This document shows, piece by piece, positions 1-5,624 of a stretch of DNA of 10,050 nucleotides. The notes beneath the pieces are model-generated. The model was not told the origin of the DNA, made no database searches, and worked only from the letters and a program-made list of their open reading frames with translations. The first letter of the stretch is position 1. Each line of letters opens with the position of its first letter. The stretch lies in assembly GCA_002291495.1 (NCBI GenBank), contig DBAE01000156.1:55100-65149 (forward strand), written 5' to 3'. A program made the position numbers and the translations under genes. This DNA is from Bacteriovoracaceae bacterium UBA1018. Lineage in GTDB: Bacteria > Bdellovibrionota > UBA1018.

Positions 1-153
1 TTGTTTGAGTTTTGAAATGGATTCGTTGCGAACTGCATCGGATTCGCCAGCGGTTACTCGACGGGCGTAATAGGTCCAGTCATTGGCCCAGACAGATGAA
101 CACTGAAGTAAGAGAATTGCGACGATCCATGACCGCCATCCCGTTGAAGTCAT
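1..153 (-). CDS. Secreted protein, N-terminal fragment (gene runs off left edge)
   Basis: This is an open minus-strand frame of 51 codons that starts at the ATG at 153-151 and is still open at base 1. Residues 1-24 form a clear Sec signal peptide: a Trp/Arg-containing N-region, the hydrophobic core IVAILLLQ, then CSSVWA before ND, so cleavage is likely after Ala24. A cysteine lies in the core (LLQC), but Gln before it does not fit a lipobox, so type I cleavage is favoured. The visible mature part (WTYYARRVTAGESDAVRNES, then ISKLKQ) is polar and helix-like, and might begin a HEAT-type helical repeat; that is a guess from texture only. The fragment is too short to name a family. No good Shine-Dalgarno sequence precedes the ATG. 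It lies 80 bp downstream of the next gene on the same strand. Confidence 0.7.
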   Translation of the reverse strand, partial: MTSTGWRSWIVAILLLQCSSVWANDWTYYARRVTAGESDAVRNESISKLKQ

Positions 154-202
154 CTCATCTAATGATGCCACGGTCACAGCCGAAGGCAAGAAACTCAACG
201 AA

Positions 203-215
203 CTAAGTGACTTAG
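203..215. repeat. 13-bp perfect dyad, possible operator
   Basis: CTAAGTGACTTAG is a 6-bp inverted repeat around one central base. It lies in the 80-bp gap between two minus-strand genes, about 50-60 bp upstream of the secreted-protein start at 153. The position suits an operator. There is no T-tract and the loop is too short for a stable RNA hairpin, so a terminator is unlikely. No second copy was noticed in the window. Confidence 0.3.
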
Positions 216-233
216 GTAGTCGCTGAAATGAAC

Positions 234-542
234 TTAGGCGGCCATTTGTCCGGCCGGGGCTCCAGTAACTAGGACTGATATCAGAACTCCGATGACCAAA
301 GGTGCATAGGGCGCACCTTGACGGGTAAGAAGCTCTTCCGCTTGGCCGATATCAACGAGTTCTAAGGTAGTAAGGATTTTCCTGCCCAAATCGCTCAGCT
401 GAAATCTCCCTTCCCCAAGCTCAGAAGGTCCCAGGACAAGTCCTTTCTGCAGGAGCCATTCTAATGCCGCTTGTGCTGCTTGAGGATCAATATAGGGAGA
501 GTGGGACTTCGAGTTCTGATGTTGTTTATTCACACAGTCCAT
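234..542 (-). CDS. Small hypothetical protein with winged-helix-like core and hydrophobic tail
   Basis: This 102-aa protein starts at the ATG at 542-540, chosen because a strong Shine-Dalgarno sequence, GGAGG, lies about 11 nt upstream. The same frame can be opened at a TTG (581) that overlaps the regulator stop by 8 bp, but that start has no ribosome site. The N-terminus is polar. The centre (AALEWLLQKGLVLGPS, then GRFQLSDLGRKILTTLE) reads like a compact winged-helix or MarR-like fold: helix, turn, strand pair, helix. The C-terminus (PYAPLVIGVLISVLVTGAP) is hydrophobic enough for one membrane segment or a buried helix. It follows the LysR gene on the same strand and is probably co-transcribed with it. 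I do not recognise the family. Codon use and the ribosome site argue that it is real. Confidence 0.6.
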   Translation of the reverse strand: MDCVNKQHQNSKSHSPYIDPQAAQAALEWLLQKGLVLGPSELGEGRFQLSDLGRKILTTLELVDIGQAEELLTRQGAPYAPLVIGVLISVLVTGAPAGQMAA

Positions 543-550
543 GTCGGTAA

Positions 551-557
551 TTACCTC
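551..557 (-). promoter_or_regulatory. Strong Shine-Dalgarno deciding the start of the small protein
   Basis: On the minus strand the sequence GGAGGTAATTACCGAC immediately precedes the ATG at 542. It is the best Shine-Dalgarno match in the window. It argues for the internal ATG over the upstream TTG at 581. Confidence 0.6.
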
Positions 558-573
558 CACAGTTTTAATAGGA

Positions 574-1488
574 TCAGACAAAAATATCTTTTCTCTGTTT
601 AAACCAATTCAAAAGGTGTTCCTTAACTGTATTTTGTTTTTTTGAAGCATACTGCGTCTTCATATACACAAGGAAAAGAGAATGAGTTGCGATCAGGTAT
701 TCAGGAAAATATTCGATCAATCTTCCCTCTTTTAAATCTTCCTCCACAATGTACTTAGGCAATCTAGCAAAGCCAAGACCAGCCAAAGCCATAGATCGAA
801 TCGCGCTGTATTGATTACTGGAAAAACGTCCTGAAACTTTTACTTTCGTATCATTTTTGTCTGATACTAGTGTCCAAGTATTCCAGCTCCCCTCTCCACT
901 ATGGGTAATGCATTCGAGTTCACTCAGTACTTGCGGGATATTTCCTGCCTTTTGCATCCCTTTGTAAGATGACGAAGCACAGATCACATCTCGCAGTCGC
1001 CCCAGAGGTTTCGCGATCAGATCGGGATGGTGTTCGTCGTCAGCACGGACTGCAAAATCAAGTTCATGATGAATAAAGTCTAGGCTCTCGTTGGCGAGGT
1101 CCATTTCGACTTTAAAGTGCGGAAGCCTTTCACTGATAAAACGAAGAAATGATGGCCCAAGTACTTCTCCAAAAGAAATGGGCATCGCGATTTTAACTCC
1201 AGCATGAGTGAGTTCACCCAGATCCCGAAGTCTTCGTCCCGCTTCTGAGGAAAGATCAAAAATTCGTTCGCTGTACGAAAGAAGAGTTGAGCCGTATTCG
1301 GTTAAGCCAATTCGACGCGTTGTTCGATGAAAGAGTGGCGCACGAAGATAACTTTCTAGACGCATCACCTGCTTACTCAGCATCGCCTTTGAAGTGCCTA
1401 GACGTTCTGCTGCACGAGTAAAACTACCTTCCTTCGCCACAACATGAAAAGCCATGAGAGCATCTAAATTTTTTACTATTGTTTCCAT
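574..1488 (-). CDS. LysR-type transcriptional regulator
   Basis: A full-length LysR-type regulator of 304 aa, the normal family size. The N-terminal winged helix-turn-helix spans about residues 8-66, with the typical signature FHVVAKEGSFTRAAERLGTS, then SKQVMRLESYL and the wing FHRTTRRIGLTEYG. A linker helix follows to about residue 88, and then a periplasmic-binding-protein-like effector domain (about 95-295). Family members act as cytoplasmic tetramers and often control a divergently transcribed neighbour as well as themselves. Here the divergent neighbour is the short-chain dehydrogenase-like gene at 1588, with 99 bp between the two starts and several ATTGT/ACAAT dyads in the gap. The effector is unknown. 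There is no Shine-Dalgarno sequence before the ATG; a TATTGT hexamer ends 6 nt upstream of it. Confidence 0.93.
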   Translation of the reverse strand: METIVKNLDALMAFHVVAKEGSFTRAAERLGTSKAMLSKQVMRLESYLRAPLFHRTTRRIGLTEYGSTLLSYSERIFDLSSEAGRRLRDLGELTHAGVKIAMPISFGEVLGPSFLRFISERLPHFKVEMDLANESLDFIHHELDFAVRADDEHHPDLIAKPLGRLRDVICASSSYKGMQKAGNIPQVLSELECITHSGEGSWNTWTLVSDKNDTKVKVSGRFSSNQYSAIRSMALAGLGFARLPKYIVEEDLKEGRLIEYFPEYLIATHSLFLVYMKTQYASKKQNTVKEHLLNWFKQRKDIFV

Positions 1489-1561
1489 ATATTGACAATA
1501 TGTCTCTATTCAGAGGTTTTATCCAGACACAATAGCCGGTATTGTCTCCATATGAGGACAA
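1477..1561. promoter_or_regulatory. Divergent control region with repeated LysR-type operator candidates
   Basis: Two 22-bp direct copies, at 1477-1498 and 1540-1561, match at 18 of 22 positions. They begin 63 bp apart, six helical turns. Each copy is itself a dyad with TTGT and ACAA arms around a CATAT core. Between and over them lie two perfect dyads: ATATTGACAATAT at 1489-1501, and ACAATA, 5-nt spacer, TATTGT at 1529-1545. One copy covers the regulator start codon and the other sits just upstream of the dehydrogenase gene. LysR-type regulators bind AT-rich interrupted dyads in such divergent gaps, so these are the obvious operator candidates. A weak promoter for the dehydrogenase may be TTGTCT (1542-1547), 17 bp, CATAAG (1565-1570). 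Confidence 0.6.
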
Positions 1562-1587
1562 ACCCATAAGAAACAGAGGAAAAATCT

Positions 1588-2190
1588 ATGAAGATCATTT
1601 TAATAGGTGCAACTGGAACGATAGGTAAAGAAGTCGCAAGCAAACTCAAAAAACTAGACCACGAAGTCCTTTTAGTAGGGCGCAGTTCGGGAGATTATCG
1701 AGTAAATATTGAAGACCCATCCAGCATAGAAGCGCTCTACAAAGATATTGGAGGATTCGACGCTCTCGCCAATGCTTCGGGAGAAGTAGCTTTTTCTCCG
1801 CTCGAAAAACTCACATCGCAACAGTGGCAATCGAGCCTTCAAAGTAAACTGATGGGGCAAATAAATCTGGTTCAGAAGGCCCTTCCTTATATCCGCGAAA
1901 AAGGATCATTTACCTTGGTCTCAGGAATTCTCAGTGATCAGCCGATTATGGCGGGCACTGTGGCTACGACCATCAATCGTGCGATCGAGGGCTTTGTGAC
2001 AGCAGCTGCGTGCGAACTTCCCAAGAGTCTCCGAATTAACGTCATTAGCCCAAACCTTCTGAAAGAATCTCAAAACAAATACGGAGCTTTCTTTCCAGGA
2101 TTTGTACCCGTCAGTGGAGAGCTCGTTGCCGAGGCCTATGTCAAATCCATTCTAGGGGTCCAGACTGGTCAGACTTTCCGCGTGTTGTGA
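1588..2190 (+). CDS. Short-chain dehydrogenase-like NAD(P)-binding protein
   Basis: A 200-aa Rossmann-fold protein of the short-chain dehydrogenase/reductase superfamily. The cofactor motif GATGTIG is at residues 7-13 and GRSSGD (31-36) follows strand beta2; a serine or arginine there could favour NADP. NAS at 62-64 corresponds to the family NAG. VSGILSD at 111-117 carries the catalytic serine (S112), and the SPNLL region after beta6 is present. The canonical YxxxK is absent: around 122-135 the sequence is AGTVATTINRAIEGF, with no Tyr or Lys at the expected spacing. I recall the same feature in a subfamily of short (about 200 aa) dehydrogenases that sit beside LysR genes, so it is probably a subfamily trait, not decay. 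The substrate is unknown. AGAGGA at 1575-1580 is a good ribosome site 7 nt before the ATG. Confidence 0.88.
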   Translation: MKIILIGATGTIGKEVASKLKKLDHEVLLVGRSSGDYRVNIEDPSSIEALYKDIGGFDALANASGEVAFSPLEKLTSQQWQSSLQSKLMGQINLVQKALPYIREKGSFTLVSGILSDQPIMAGTVATTINRAIEGFVTAAACELPKSLRINVISPNLLKESQNKYGAFFPGFVPVSGELVAEAYVKSILGVQTGQTFRVL

Positions 2191-2199
2191 TTATTTCTT

Positions 2200-2271
2200 C
2201 AACAAAACCAGAGTAAAAAAGACATTAAGAAAGACAGAATACGTTTAATTCAATTTACTCTGGTTTTGTTG
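2200..2271 (+). terminator. Long inverted repeat: likely terminator after the dehydrogenase gene
   Basis: An 18-bp perfect inverted repeat has its left arm at 2200-2217, its right arm at 2254-2271 and a 36-nt loop. The left arm is A-rich at its outer end and the right arm ends in TGGTTTTGTTG, giving the look of a bidirectional terminator of low GC. It starts 10 bp after the dehydrogenase stop. The long loop is unusual for a simple intrinsic terminator. The right arm touches the presumed -35 of the next gene (2269-2274), so an operator role is also possible. Confidence 0.55.
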
Positions 2272-2297
2272 CAGTCCTGGTCTATTCACGACACAAT
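2269..2297 (+). promoter_or_regulatory. Predicted promoter of the lipoprotein gene
   Basis: TTGCAG (2269-2274), a 17-bp spacer and CACAAT (2292-2297) resemble a sigma70-type promoter, with a moderate -10. The -10 ends 6 nt before the ATG at 2304, so the predicted transcript begins at or next to the start codon and would be leaderless. Confidence 0.45.
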
Positions 2298-2303
2298 AGA
2301 GAG

Positions 2304-3083
2304 ATGAGAATTTCAGTCATTTTTTTGTTGGTAGCGTTTTTCATTTCGAGTTGTAGTCACACTCCAGAACCAGTACTAGAAAAAGGCCCGGCGTATCGAT
2401 ACTCCCCATACTCGCTCGACCATGACTGTGAAACATTCTCTGAAAACGTTGGCGCACTCGCGGTACAAAGGCTTCGTAGCATCGACGGTCGATGCACAAT
2501 TTTTGTAAAACATTCCAACGCACAAAAATCCTGGTACCGTAACTATCAAATTTCTAGCACTGGGATGCTTCTCATATTTAACTCCTTCGGAAACGGATCG
2601 GGTTCAAGCCATACGGGTTCTCGCGCATTTTATCTTTTTCCAAGGAAAACGGCCCCAGATTTTACAATCACCGAAAGTGGTGACATCGAGGTGATGACAC
2701 CCACTTCAGAAACGATACGGTTTTCGTCGAAGACAAAAAAGATCTCGGAGATTTCAGGTGGCATTAAGTACCAGGAAGTGGACCTCATCGCTGGATCCAA
2801 CAAAGGTGGTATTGAGATTACGGCACTTCCAAAAGGAATCATTCTGGACGCAGGCTGGGAAATTGGTGGCATGGCGGCAGAAAAACCTCATCGCACTTCC
2901 GTATTTATCGATGACGCAGGAAATCGTTGCGAAGTAAAAAATTACGAAATCTTTGAAATCAAGCGAGGAGAGCCATACCTACGCTTTGAAACAGATCAAG
3001 CGCTTCTGGAGTATTTGGATCGCCGCTGCAATGGTCTCCGGCTCGATGGCCTCAAAGGACATCTTTACCCTTCAGAAAGTTAA
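2304..3083 (+). CDS. Hypothetical lipoprotein
   Basis: A 259-aa protein with a lipoprotein signal peptide: MRISVIFLLVAFF then the lipobox ISSC, so lipidation is expected at Cys17 after cleavage by signal peptidase II. Residue +2 is Ser, which in Enterobacteria-type rules favours outer-membrane sorting. The mature part holds four more cysteines (about residues 42, 64, 209 and 242), suggesting two disulfides in the periplasm, and reads as mostly beta structure with a central Gly/Ser-rich loop (NSFGNGSGSSHTGSR, about 93-107). I do not recognise a domain. The start is supported by the signal peptide. It stands alone, between a long inverted repeat and a putative barrel protein 45 bp downstream. 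The lspA gene nearby encodes the enzyme that would process it. Confidence 0.85.
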   Translation: MRISVIFLLVAFFISSCSHTPEPVLEKGPAYRYSPYSLDHDCETFSENVGALAVQRLRSIDGRCTIFVKHSNAQKSWYRNYQISSTGMLLIFNSFGNGSGSSHTGSRAFYLFPRKTAPDFTITESGDIEVMTPTSETIRFSSKTKKISEISGGIKYQEVDLIAGSNKGGIEITALPKGIILDAGWEIGGMAAEKPHRTSVFIDDAGNRCEVKNYEIFEIKRGEPYLRFETDQALLEYLDRRCNGLRLDGLKGHLYPSES

Positions 3084-3128
3084 TAAATCTTTTTTGATCT
3101 CTGAAGACATTTATGTAATTCAAAGATC

Positions 3129-3719
3129 ATGAAAAAACACATCATCTTGATTCTGTTCACGACATTAGCAACAACCCAAGCCTTTGCAGCCGAAAAAGCA
3201 CGCAAAGGTAATGCAAGCACCAGCTCGGACCGCATTGCTACTTCACGTGCTGCAAGTACAGAGGCTCCTGCTGCGAGCAGCTCTACTTCAATTGGCCGCT
3301 TTGGTTTAGGTTTGCAAACTCTCTCAAACTTTGGTGGCACCGACACTGCGTTGAGTGCATGGATTGAAACGGGCAACGCAGGAAGCATCCAGCCTCTTGT
3401 CGCAATCGGAGGCACAACGCCAGATCTTCAGTTTGGACTTGGCGCAATCTATCGTCACATCGTCGCAGGTTCACGTCAAAATGGATTTCATGTGGGCGCG
3501 GGCGCTGGATTTGGGACTGTGGCTTCTGGTCTAGGAAATAAGTTCTTTTTCTCTCTCATGGGAGTATCAGGCTTTCATTTCACCGTACCCCAAACCACAA
3601 ACATCTTGATCAGCTTGGACGCTGCGGCAGCCTTCTCTAAAGTGGAAGACGCTTCAAGCAACTTCAGCATCGACGGGCTATCTCCAGCTCTTGGACTGAG
3701 CGTTCACTACTTGTTCTGA
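3129..3719 (+). CDS. Small putative outer-membrane beta-barrel protein
   Basis: A 196-aa exported protein. Residues 1-20 are a textbook signal peptide (MKK, hydrophobic core, TTQAFA before AEK). A low-complexity linker rich in Ala, Ser and Thr follows (about 21-55). The rest alternates polar and hydrophobic residues with many glycines, including FGLGLQTLS, LQFGLGAIYRHIV, GFHVGAGAGFGTVA and KFFFSLMGVSGFHF. It ends in LGLSVHYLF with an aromatic last residue, the usual signal for barrel insertion by BAM. That predicts a small barrel of roughly eight strands. No family could be named, and substrate or function is unknown. A possible promoter is TTTTGA (3092-3097), 16 bp, TGTAAT (3114-3119); no clear Shine-Dalgarno sequence is present. 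Confidence 0.8.
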   Translation: MKKHIILILFTTLATTQAFAAEKARKGNASTSSDRIATSRAASTEAPAASSSTSIGRFGLGLQTLSNFGGTDTALSAWIETGNAGSIQPLVAIGGTTPDLQFGLGAIYRHIVAGSRQNGFHVGAGAGFGTVASGLGNKFFFSLMGVSGFHFTVPQTTNILISLDAAAAFSKVEDASSNFSIDGLSPALGLSVHYLF

Positions 3720-3748
3720 TCTGTTCCGATCTTTTTTAAATGGTCCTG

Positions 3749-3797
3749 AGTGTAAAGGAGAAGATCTCTTTTGCTATGAGATCTTCTCCTTTACACT
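3749..3797. terminator. 20-bp perfect hairpin between the barrel gene and lspA
   Basis: A 20-bp perfect inverted repeat with arms 3749-3768 and 3778-3797 surrounds a 9-nt loop (TTTTGCTAT). The core GGAGAAGATCTC is flanked by AAA before and TTT after, the pattern of a bidirectional terminator, and it starts 30 bp after the barrel-gene stop. The T-tract is short. The repeat ends 6 bp before the lspA ATG and contains the predicted lspA promoter elements, so it could also act as an operator or block readthrough into lspA. Confidence 0.6.
3769..3797 (+). promoter_or_regulatory. Predicted lspA promoter embedded in the hairpin
   Basis: TTTTGC (3769-3774, in the hairpin loop), a 17-bp spacer and TACACT (3792-3797, the end of the right arm) form a candidate promoter with a weak -35. 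The -10 ends 6 nt before ATG 3804, giving a predicted leaderless start. GAAGG at 3798-3802 is too close to the ATG to serve as an ordinary Shine-Dalgarno sequence. Confidence 0.4.
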
Positions 3798-3803
3798 GAA
3801 GGT

Positions 3804-4742
3804 ATGCGAGCTCGATTCTGGATCCAAAGTATCGTTATCTTCATTTTCATCACACTTCTGGATCAAACATCGAAGTACTTCATTGAAAATCTGAGCATCT
3901 CAGATGGACAACCTCTCTTAAGCCTAGGTTGGCTCGAAATCGCATACCACCAAAATAAAGGTATCTTCGGAGGCGCACTCTCTGACCTCCATCCTTCTGT
4001 CGGCCGGGTACTCTTTTCCTCTCTCTATGGACTACTCTTCACTCTTGCCTGCCTCCTTCTCTACTTTTTGGAACCCAAAAAACTACCTAAGCTCCACTGG
4101 GGCATTGTGTTGTATGCGTCCGGCATCCTGGGCAATACTTGGGACCGAATCTGGAAAGGTGCTGTCACTGACTTCATCACGGTCTATCCCGGATCATCAC
4201 AGCAAGGCATGGCGATTAACTTAGCCGACCTTGCAATGGCATTCGGCATCATCACGATTAGCTTTTCTTTGATTGCTGACTACAAAAAGATATGGCTCGA
4301 AAATGACAGCCGTCGAACCCTCTTGATTGAAAGAAGTTTTCAGTTTGGATTTTCTGCACTTTTAGGACTAGTGGGCTTCGTTAATTTTCTCGTCGTGACC
4401 CTGTTTTCCGTCTCTTTTCTAAAAGCCAATTTGGCGACTGAGCATCTTACCGCGCCCTCGGTTCAAGTTGAAATCGATTCGCTCATACGAGATTTTTTGA
4501 TCGGACTTGGGCTCATTGAGATCTGCTTCATTCTTATTGTGGTTTTTTCGGGGATTGTATTTTCGCACCGTATGATCGGCCCCATCTATGCGTTTGAGCG
4601 TTTCATCGAAGAGCTTCTGAGTCGATCTTCATCAGTGTCGACGGAGCCTCCAAAAAACGAATTTAGACTCAAGCGAGCCGATCACTTTAAGAGTTTAGAA
4701 AAGTTAGCTGCGATGATTGAAAAACGACTTAGAAACCCTTAG
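3804..4742 (+). CDS. lspA: Signal peptidase II with extra C-terminal membrane and HAMP-like module
   Basis: The first 165 residues are prolipoprotein signal peptidase, the inner-membrane aspartyl protease that removes the signal peptide of lipidated prolipoproteins. The conserved blocks are present in order: DQTSK (20-24), HQNKGIFGG (49-57), GILGNTWDRI (107-116), GAVTDF (119-124) and INLADLAMAFG (138-148). D114 and D142 are the expected catalytic pair. Four membrane segments are visible. Typical LspA proteins are about 150-180 aa; this one has 312. The extra part holds two more membrane segments (about 181-206 and 229-253) around a short loop of about 22 residues. A cytoplasmic tail follows (SHRMIGPIYAFERFIEELL) that resembles the start of a HAMP linker and ends in a charged helix. 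No enzymatic output domain follows. The last 14 bp overlap the end of the convergent gene. Confidence 0.9.
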   Translation: MRARFWIQSIVIFIFITLLDQTSKYFIENLSISDGQPLLSLGWLEIAYHQNKGIFGGALSDLHPSVGRVLFSSLYGLLFTLACLLLYFLEPKKLPKLHWGIVLYASGILGNTWDRIWKGAVTDFITVYPGSSQQGMAINLADLAMAFGIITISFSLIADYKKIWLENDSRRTLLIERSFQFGFSALLGLVGFVNFLVVTLFSVSFLKANLATEHLTAPSVQVEIDSLIRDFLIGLGLIEICFILIVVFSGIVFSHRMIGPIYAFERFIEELLSRSSSVSTEPPKNEFRLKRADHFKSLEKLAAMIEKRLRNP

Positions 4743-5544
4743 AAAACCCAATACCTACCGTATGATTATCTTGAGTCACCTGGGACTGAGAGTGGTCGTA
4801 ACTCAGGTTAATACTTTCGGTAATGTTCTTAGTCACACTCAAAGTTGTGCTCTGATCTGACAGACCTCTCGAAGCCCCTGCTGACATCCCTACCGAAGCA
4901 AATGAACGAGATATCGCGGCCCGTGGACCGCCAACCACTAGATCTAAAGCAGTATTAAACAAGGGTCCGTTCAGACCAAAATGAACACGTCGATTTTGCG
5001 TATCTCTCACCAATGTCTGAGATTCGAACACAAGTTCATCCGCGAGACGATAAGAGAGTTTACGACCTACATAGAGCGAAGCCAATGCGCCCACAACGGC
5101 TCCTGGGGTTCTTAGGTATCGAACTGCATTAGGATTATCCTTGATCGCTTGATCCGCGTTTCGACTTAATCTATCGCCGTAGATTCCGGCCTGATAATTT
5201 TGCACTTCATACAATCCCTGAAATGAGACATCGACCAGATTTTGATAGTAAGCTTGTTCGGCATAGACATCGACTAGACCGTAGTTTCGACGCCACTCAT
5301 AATCGCGATACGCGTTTTCATATCGCGCAAAAGCGTTACTCTGTTTCTTATCTCCGAAAATCCATCGATTTAGATCGTAGCCTGTAAATTGATAAGTCAG
5401 ATTAGAGAGTAGTCCTGACAACTGCCCGTTAGATCCGTTCGTTCGTTGAGTTAGGGTTCCATTGAAGTAAATGCAGCTTAAAACCCCGAGGATCGTAAAA
5501 GGGACTAGAAGACGTCGATACGCCGAAAAGACATTTCGCTTCAT
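4729..5544 (-). CDS. Hypothetical envelope protein with barrel-like C-terminus
   Basis: A 271-aa protein that I do not recognise. Residues 12-27 (LLVPFTILGVLSCIYF) form one hydrophobic segment after a basic N-terminus, so it is exported or anchored. VLSC could be an imperfect lipobox (Leu at -2 is unusual), making a lipoprotein possible. The middle (about 60-125) is rich in Tyr, Asn, Arg and Gln and looks helical (NAFARYENAYRDYEWRRNYG). The end (about 185-271) alternates polar and apolar residues as in beta hairpins (TTLSVTKNITESINLSYDHS) and finishes with GIGFSKGF, an aromatic terminal residue as in outer-membrane proteins. Its promoter region is back to back with that of the HAD gene. The stop lies inside the end of lspA on the other strand. 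Confidence 0.78.
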   Translation of the reverse strand: MKRNVFSAYRRLLVPFTILGVLSCIYFNGTLTQRTNGSNGQLSGLLSNLTYQFTGYDLNRWIFGDKKQSNAFARYENAYRDYEWRRNYGLVDVYAEQAYYQNLVDVSFQGLYEVQNYQAGIYGDRLSRNADQAIKDNPNAVRYLRTPGAVVGALASLYVGRKLSYRLADELVFESQTLVRDTQNRRVHFGLNGPLFNTALDLVVGGPRAAISRSFASVGMSAGASRGLSDQSTTLSVTKNITESINLSYDHSQSQVTQDNHTVGIGFSKGF

Positions 5545-5550
5545 CTTACT

Positions 5551-5579
5551 ATTTTAGCTGAGTTTTTAATGGGATCGAA
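5551..5579 (-). promoter_or_regulatory. Predicted promoter of the minus-strand envelope gene
   Basis: On the minus strand TAAAAT (5556-5551) is a 5-of-6 match to the -10 consensus and ends 6 nt before the ATG at 5544. The -35 at 17 bp (TTCGAT, 5579-5574) is poor. The position predicts a transcript with no leader. Confidence 0.4.
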
Positions 5580-5589
5580 TGAGTCATGG

Positions 5590-5618
5590 TCGACACACCT
5601 TCGGGACTTATGTACAGT
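5590..5618 (+). promoter_or_regulatory. Predicted promoter of the HAD phosphatase gene
   Basis: TCGACA (5590-5595, 5 of 6 to consensus), a 17-bp spacer and TACAGT (5613-5618, 4 of 6) form a candidate promoter. The -10 ends 6 nt before the ATG at 5625. If correct, the two upstream in-frame ATGs (5586 and 5610) are not transcribed and 5625 is the true start. Confidence 0.4.
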
Positions 5619-5624
5619 GCTTCC

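Noticed and set aside
12..206. Plus-strand 64-aa open frame
   Set aside because: It is antisense to a frame with a clear signal peptide. The protein is rich in Arg, Ser and His with no domain texture, and the start has no ribosome site.
543..581. TTG start for the small protein, overlapping the LysR stop by 8 bp
   Set aside because: There is no ribosome site before the TTG, while the ATG at 542 has a strong GGAGG upstream.
3080..3415. Minus-strand 111-aa open frame opposite the barrel gene
   Set aside because: It mirrors the Ala/Ser-rich barrel gene, which has a signal peptide and an aromatic C-terminus. The antisense product is a codon-bias shadow.
3776..3799. Seven-codon leader peptide (MRSSPLH) in the hairpin before lspA
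   Set aside because: The predicted lspA transcript starts downstream of it, and AAAGGAG is too far (about 15 nt or more) and paired in the stem. It is most likely a chance frame in a palindrome.
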